Under the pieces are notes generated by a model. It did not search any database. It had not been told where the DNA came from and saw only the letters and a program-made list of their open reading frames with translations. Shown one piece after another: positions 60,026 through 64,000 of a stretch of 64,000 nucleotides of DNA. The position numbers and the translations under genes are program-made. The stretch's first letter is position 1. Every line of letters begins with the position of its first letter. Source of the stretch: JAICUF01 sp038250675 (lineage in GTDB: Bacteria; Gemmatimonadota; Gemmatimonadetes; Gemmatimonadales; GWC2-71-9); NCBI GenBank assembly GCA_038250675.1, contig JBBSCB010000009.1, forward strand, positions 1-64,000. The letters are read 5' to 3'.

Positions 60026-60054
60026 AATATACGCGGCCCCGGGGGAAGGATGAA
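60026..60054 (-). promoter_or_regulatory. Promoter of alaS, predicted leaderless
   Basis: On the minus strand TTCATC, 17 bases, TATATT, six bases, ATG. Transcription should begin at the A of the start codon. The -10 is an AT island in GC-rich sequence; the -35 match is weak. Confidence 0.45.
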
Positions 60055-60100
60055 AGGACGAGCACCCGACCGGGCGCGCGCGTCCCAGGCACGCGCGTCC

Positions 60101-60769
60101 CTAGGCGCGCGCCGAGAGCACGCGCGAGACCACCGTACTGACCGTGTGGCCGGTGTACCCGCGGCGGGCGAGGAAAGCGAGCAGACGGCGGCGCTGGACC
60201 GGCCGCGGGAGATCACCCAGCTGGGCCAGGCGGCGGGTGGCCAGCGCGAGCGGCACGTCGGAATCCTCGGTGCCATCCGGCCAGTGTGCGGCGATGGCGC
60301 CGTCCACCACCGCGCGCGCCACGCCCATGGCCATCAGATCGCGAACCAGGCGGGCGGGGCCCCGGCCGCGGGCGGCGCGGGTCTGCACGTAGTTGACGGC
60401 GAAAGCGCCGTCGTCCGCGAGCCCCAGCTCCGCGATCCGCTCGACGGCCGCACTGGCGGCATCGCGGGGATGCCCCTTCCTCACCAGCCGCCGGGCCAGA
60501 TCGGTTCGCGCAAACGAGCGGCGCTCGAGCGACCGCAGCGCCGCACGGAACGCCCCCTCGGCGTCGGCCGCACGGGAGAGGCGCTCATGCAGCGCCTCGT
60601 CGATCTCCCGGCCGACGCTCAGTTCCTCCGCACGGGCGACGTCCAGCGGCACGGTGCAATACGGCCGGCCCCCGACGTGCACTCGGACGCTGGCGCCGCG
60701 CCGGGAGTCGGTGTCGAGGGCCGTGATCCGCCCCTCGGGCCGCGCGAGCGGCGGACTATTCGTCGCCAT
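60101..60769 (-). CDS. recX: Regulatory protein RecX
   Basis: A 222-residue RecX with three-helix tandem repeats: ALRSLERRSFARTDLARRLVRKG, AVERIAELGLADDGAFAVNYVQTRAARGRGPARLVRDLMAMGV and RRRLLAFLARRGYTGHTVSTVV. It restrains RecA filament growth. The first 14 bases overlap the end of recA, so the two are made from one message, the usual arrangement. Confidence 0.93.
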   Translation of the reverse strand: MATNSPPLARPEGRITALDTDSRRGASVRVHVGGRPYCTVPLDVARAEELSVGREIDEALHERLSRAADAEGAFRAALRSLERRSFARTDLARRLVRKGHPRDAASAAVERIAELGLADDGAFAVNYVQTRAARGRGPARLVRDLMAMGVARAVVDGAIAAHWPDGTEDSDVPLALATRRLAQLGDLPRPVQRRRLLAFLARRGYTGHTVSTVVSRVLSARA

Positions 60770-61814
60770 CCTCGTCGCCGGCCGCGGCCCCCACGGGGAC
60801 CGCCGCCTTCATGCCCAGCAGCTCCTTGACCTTCTCCTCCACCTCCAGCATCAGCGCCGGGTTGTCCTTGAGGAACAACTTGGCGTTCTCGCGCCCCTGG
60901 CCGATGCGCTGGTCGCCGTAGGAATACCAGGCGCCGGACTTCTGGATGATGTTGGCTTCGGACGCGAGGTCCACCAGCAGCGACGAGTGGCTGATCCCTT
61001 CATCGAACATGATGTCGAACTCGGCTTGGCGGAACGGCGGCGCCACCTTGTTCTTGACGACCTTGACCCGCACGTGGTTGCCCACGACCGCTTCCTTGTC
61101 CTTGACCGGGCCGATGCGCCGGATGTCCAGCCGGAGCGACGCATAGAACTTGAGGGCCTTGCCGCCCGTGGTGGTCTCCGGATTGCCAAACATCACGCCG
61201 ATCTTTTCGCGCAGCTGGTTGATGAATACCACGGAGCAATTGGAGCGGTTGATGGCGCCGGCCAGCTTGCGGAGCGCCTGGCTCATGAGCCGGGCCTGGA
61301 GCCCGACGTGACTGTCGCCCATTTCGCCTTCGATCTCCGCCTTGGGCACCAGGGCGGCCACCGAGTCGATGACGACCAGGTCCACGGCGCCGGAGCGCAC
61401 CAGGATCTCCACGATTTCGAGGGCCTGCTCGCCGGTGTCGGGCTGCGACACGAGGAGGTCCTCGACGTTGACGCCGAGCTTCTTGGCATACTCGATGTCG
61501 AGGGCGTGCTCCGCATCCACGTAGGCGGCGACGCCGCCCTGGCGCTGCACGTTGGCGGCGAGGTGAAGGGTGAGGGTCGTCTTGCCCGAGGACTCGGGGC
61601 CGTAGATCTCGGTGATCCGCCCCCGCGGCACGCCGCCGATGCCGATGGCGGCATCGAGATTGATGGCGCCGGTGGGAATGCAGCCGACCTTGACCCGCGG
61701 TGTATCGGCGCCCATTCGCATGATGGAACCCTTGCCCAGCTGCTTTTCGATCTGGGAAATGGCCAGACCCAGTGCCTTGCGGCGATCGGCTTCGAGACGG
61801 CTTTCGTCAGCCAT
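60756..61814 (-). CDS. recA: Recombinase RecA
   Basis: A 352-residue RecA with Walker A GPESSGKT at 72-79, VIDSVAALVPKAE (Walker B and L1 lead), NQLREKIGVMFGNPETTTGGKALKFYAS (L2) and the acidic C-terminal tail. All family hallmarks are present. A GAGGG site precedes the ATG; the promoter lies in the 120-base gap to yraN. Confidence 0.98.
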   Translation of the reverse strand: MADESRLEADRRKALGLAISQIEKQLGKGSIMRMGADTPRVKVGCIPTGAINLDAAIGIGGVPRGRITEIYGPESSGKTTLTLHLAANVQRQGGVAAYVDAEHALDIEYAKKLGVNVEDLLVSQPDTGEQALEIVEILVRSGAVDLVVIDSVAALVPKAEIEGEMGDSHVGLQARLMSQALRKLAGAINRSNCSVVFINQLREKIGVMFGNPETTTGGKALKFYASLRLDIRRIGPVKDKEAVVGNHVRVKVVKNKVAPPFRQAEFDIMFDEGISHSSLLVDLASEANIIQKSGAWYSYGDQRIGQGRENAKLFLKDNPALMLEVEEKVKELLGMKAAVPVGAAAGDEDGDE

Positions 61815-61838
61815 GAGACCCTCTGAAGTAAGTGACCG

Positions 61839-61867
61839 ATTTTGCTACACTTTGTGACACCGGCCAA
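61839..61867 (-). promoter_or_regulatory. Promoter region of recA
   Basis: On the minus strand TTGGCC, 17 bases, CAAAAT, giving a leader of about 20 bases with the GAGGG site. Just upstream (61870-61890) TTCGGGTAT and TTTCGGTAT form an imperfect direct repeat that could be an SOS operator of unknown type. I see neither GAAC-N4-GTTC nor CTG-N10-CAG. Confidence 0.35.
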
Positions 61868-61934
61868 TGTAATACCGAAACATACCCGAAGCAATAGGCA
61901 GTATTGTGACTCATTTCACTCCACACTGCACCGT

Positions 61935-62336
61935 TCACTGGCGCCACGCATCCGGTACATGCTCGATCAGATCCGCCCGCCCCGCCGTCTCATGGACCGC
62001 GACCAGGTCAAACCGGTATTCGTCTGCCGGCCGGCCAAACCGGAGCCGCCACACTTCGGCCACCTTCCCGATCGCGCGCCGCTTGCGCCAGCCCACCGCC
62101 TCCAGCGCCGAGCCGAACAGCGCGCTGGCCCGAGTCTTCACCTCCACGAACGCCACCACGCTGCCGCGGCGGATGATGAGATCCACGTCGTGCCGCCCCA
62201 AACGGAACCGATGCGCCTCTACCTGCCAGCCGCAGGCCGTGAGGTAGGCGAATGCCGCCAGCTCCCCCCGGAGGCCCCGCCGGTGGCGGGCATCTTCCCA
62301 GTCCTTCGTCGGAATGAATTCGCGCGGCCGAGGCAT
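61935..62336 (-). CDS. UPF0102 family protein YraN
   Basis: A 133-residue endonuclease-like protein: RRGLRGELAAFAYLTACGW, then DVDLIIRRGSVVAFVEVKTRAS with the D-x(n)-ExK nuclease motif. The family is widespread and its role is not settled. The gene lies immediately upstream of recA and 80 bases after ftsK. Confidence 0.9.
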   Translation of the reverse strand: MPRPREFIPTKDWEDARHRRGLRGELAAFAYLTACGWQVEAHRFRLGRHDVDLIIRRGSVVAFVEVKTRASALFGSALEAVGWRKRRAIGKVAEVWRLRFGRPADEYRFDLVAVHETAGRADLIEHVPDAWRQ

Positions 62337-62417
62337 GGGCTACGCTAGTGGTGCGGCGGGGGCGCGCGGTATCGGGGGAGTGCGCGGTGGAGCGCGAAAC
62401 TGCGGCAAACGGGCGGA

Positions 62418-64000
62418 CTAGCGGATGTATTCGTCCAGCATGTCGAGGCCGACGCGGACGTCGCGCGGCTTGCTGCCGTGCGGCGGGCCCAGGATGCCGG
62501 CATCCTCGAGCTGGTCGATGATGCGCGCGGCGCGGCCGTACCCCACGCCCAGTTTCCGCTGGAGCAGTGAGGTCGAACCGCCCTGATTCTGGATGCACAC
62601 TTCCGCCGCCTCGCGAAGCTTCTCGTCGCGGTCGGCGGCGGCGCCACTGCCGCCCGGCGCGCCGTCGCTGTCATCCGGCATCTCCTGCACCTCCAGCAGG
62701 ATGTCCTTTTCCGCGTCCGCCGCCAGCCCCTCGCGCTCCAGCCGCTCGCGCCGCAGCCGGTACAGCTCCATGATCGCCTCGGTCTCCTCGGTCGAGATGT
62801 AGGCGCCCTGCAGCCGCATCGGCTCGCTCTTCCCCGGCTCGAGGAACAGCATGTCGCCCTTGCCGAGCAGCGCCTCGGCGCCGTTCCCGTCCAGGATCGT
62901 GCGGCTGTCCACCTTGGACGCGACGCGGAAGGCGATCCGGCTGGGGAAGTTGGCCTTGATGAGACCGGTGATGACGTTCACCGAGGGTCGCTGCGTGGCG
63001 AGAATCAGATGGATGCCGATGGCGCGCGCCTTCTGCGCCAGCCGGGCCAGCGGCGTCTCGACTTCCGCCTGCACCGTCATCATGAGATCCGCCAGTTCAT
63101 CGACCACGACGACGATCAGCGGGAGCCGCCCGCCGACGTACTGCTCCTCCGGTATGCCCGCCGCCGCGCTGTTGCTTTCCTCCGCCGCGATCTCGGTCAG
63201 CGTCACCCTGCGGGGCCCCGGATTTCGAAGCGTCTTGCCTTCGGTGAGTTTGCGGTTGAAATCCGCCAGGTTGCGCGCCCCGTTTGCCTCGAGGAGCCCG
63301 TAGCGGCGGTCCATTTCGCCCACGGCCCACTTGAGGACCTTGGCCGCTTCCTTGTTGTTGGTCACCACCGGATGCCGCAGGTGGGGAAGGTCCTTGTACA
63401 TCGAGAGCTCGACCATCTTGGGGTCGATCATCAGGAACCGCAGGTCTTCCTTGTGCTGGTAGCGGTAGATGAGGGACGTGATGATCGCATTGATGCCGAC
63501 CGACTTGCCGGTGCCCGTGGCGCCGGCGATCAGCAGGTGCGGCATCCGGGCCAGATCGGCGACGATAGGATGCCCCTCGAGGTCGAGCCCGAGCGCCACC
63601 GGCAGCAGGCGCTCCTCGCCATCCCAGTCGGGCGCCTCCAGCAGCTCGCGCAGGACGACGATGCGCGCCTTGGGATTGGGCACCTCCACGCCCACCATGT
63701 CCCGCCCGGGAATCCGCGCGACCCGGATCGAGCGGGCCGCCATCTTGAGCGCAAGATCGTCGGCCAGCGCCACCAGGCGATTCATCTTGACGCCCGGCTT
63801 GAGCCGCACGCCGTACTGGGTGACCACGGGGCCGGTGGTGCGGCCCGCGATGTCACCTTCCACCTTGAACTCACTCAGCGTGGCTTCCAGGCGGCTCTGC
63901 AGCGCATTCAGTTCGGCCTCGCCCGCGTCCACGCCGCGCACGTTGGGCGGCTCCAGCAGGTCCACCGTCCAGACGGCCTCGCGGTCGGGCTCGGCGGACC
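62418..64000 (-). CDS. ftsK: DNA translocase FtsK, N-terminal part cut off by window edge
   Basis: The C-terminal 527 residues are present. The motor has Walker A AGATGTGKS and Walker B VVVVDELADLMMT, then LATQRPSVNVITGLIKANFPSRIAF and the C-terminal gamma winged helix (GGSTSLLQRKLGVGYGRAARIIDQLE) that reads KOPS/SRS sites. The frame continues past the window edge, where membrane segments would be. It acts at the septum in chromosome dimer resolution. Confidence 0.95.
   Translation of the reverse strand, partial: SAEPDREAVWTVDLLEPPNVRGVDAGEAELNALQSRLEATLSEFKVEGDIAGRTTGPVVTQYGVRLKPGVKMNRLVALADDLALKMAARSIRVARIPGRDMVGVEVPNPKARIVVLRELLEAPDWDGEERLLPVALGLDLEGHPIVADLARMPHLLIAGATGTGKSVGINAIITSLIYRYQHKEDLRFLMIDPKMVELSMYKDLPHLRHPVVTNNKEAAKVLKWAVGEMDRRYGLLEANGARNLADFNRKLTEGKTLRNPGPRRVTLTEIAAEESNSAAAGIPEEQYVGGRLPLIVVVVDELADLMMTVQAEVETPLARLAQKARAIGIHLILATQRPSVNVITGLIKANFPSRIAFRVASKVDSRTILDGNGAEALLGKGDMLFLEPGKSEPMRLQGAYISTEETEAIMELYRLRRERLEREGLAADAEKDILLEVQEMPDDSDGAPGGSGAAADRDEKLREAAEVCIQNQGGSTSLLQRKLGVGYGRAARIIDQLEDAGILGPPHGSKPRDVRVGLDMLDEYIR

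Noticed and set aside
1..64000. CRISPR arrays, insertion sequences, prophage or integrase genes
   Set aside because: No regularly spaced repeats, transposase, integrase or phage motifs were seen in any frame.

Overview
The window is high-GC, densely packed bacterial chromosome. Gene content suggests Gemmatimonadota (inferred from gene order and style, not from a marker comparison): an hrcA-dnaJ-prmA-rsmE-HIT-yqeY-mutS2 run, a cNor cluster norC-norB-norQ-norD, a long surface-polysaccharide locus and a recA-recX-alaS block. Most genes lie on the minus strand in overlapping strings (ATGA, GTGA, TGATG junctions). I see no insertion sequence, prophage or CRISPR array.

Layout. 1-10.5 kb (minus): housekeeping genes mutS2 (cut by the window edge), yqeY, a HIT protein, rsmE, prmA, dnaJ, hrcA, hemW, dprA, obgE and a carboxymuconolactone-decarboxylase-like gene. 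10.5-13.3 kb: a type II asparaginase gene divergent from a Wzi-like outer-membrane protein gene, then tRNA-Val(CAC) and a strong hairpin. 13.3-18.6 kb (minus): a nitric oxide reductase operon headed by a 48-residue membrane protein, with an unusual two-haem NorC. 18.9-21.8 kb (plus): a small exported protein, a sensor kinase and a sigma-54 activator. 21.8-24.3 kb (minus): a lipoprotein, an ArsN2-like acetyltransferase, a tRNA with anticodon CAT and an LhgO-like oxidase.

24.4-49.4 kb is the polysaccharide locus: two asparagine-synthetase-like amidotransferases, two NAD-dependent epimerases/dehydratases, two methyltransferases, a Wzx flippase, Wzy-like polymerase, Wzz-like chain-length protein, five glycosyltransferases, a WlbA/WbpB-type dehydrogenase, DegT aminotransferase and hexapeptide acetyltransferase, a priming glycosylphosphotransferase and a large Wza-like export protein with six SLBB repeats. 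Together they predict a Wzx/Wzy-dependent polysaccharide containing an amino-modified, possibly amidated, uronic acid.

49.4-64 kb (minus): hflX, a LEA/WHy lipoprotein, rarA, a ZIP transporter, tRNA nucleotidyltransferase, asparaginase, an SDR reductase, a CpsB-type PHP phosphatase, a small unknown gene, alaS, recX, recA, yraN and ftsK (cut by the window edge).

A theme running through the window is the spacing of promoters to start codons. Several genes (hrcA, hemW, alaS, the sensor kinase, the type II asparaginase, wzi, wza and one glycosyltransferase) have a -10-like hexamer only 6-11 bases before the start codon and usually no ribosome-binding site, predicting leaderless or nearly leaderless mRNAs. 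Three other genes (hflX, an acetyltransferase, a glycosyltransferase) have no ATG, GTG or TTG where family homology says translation should begin.
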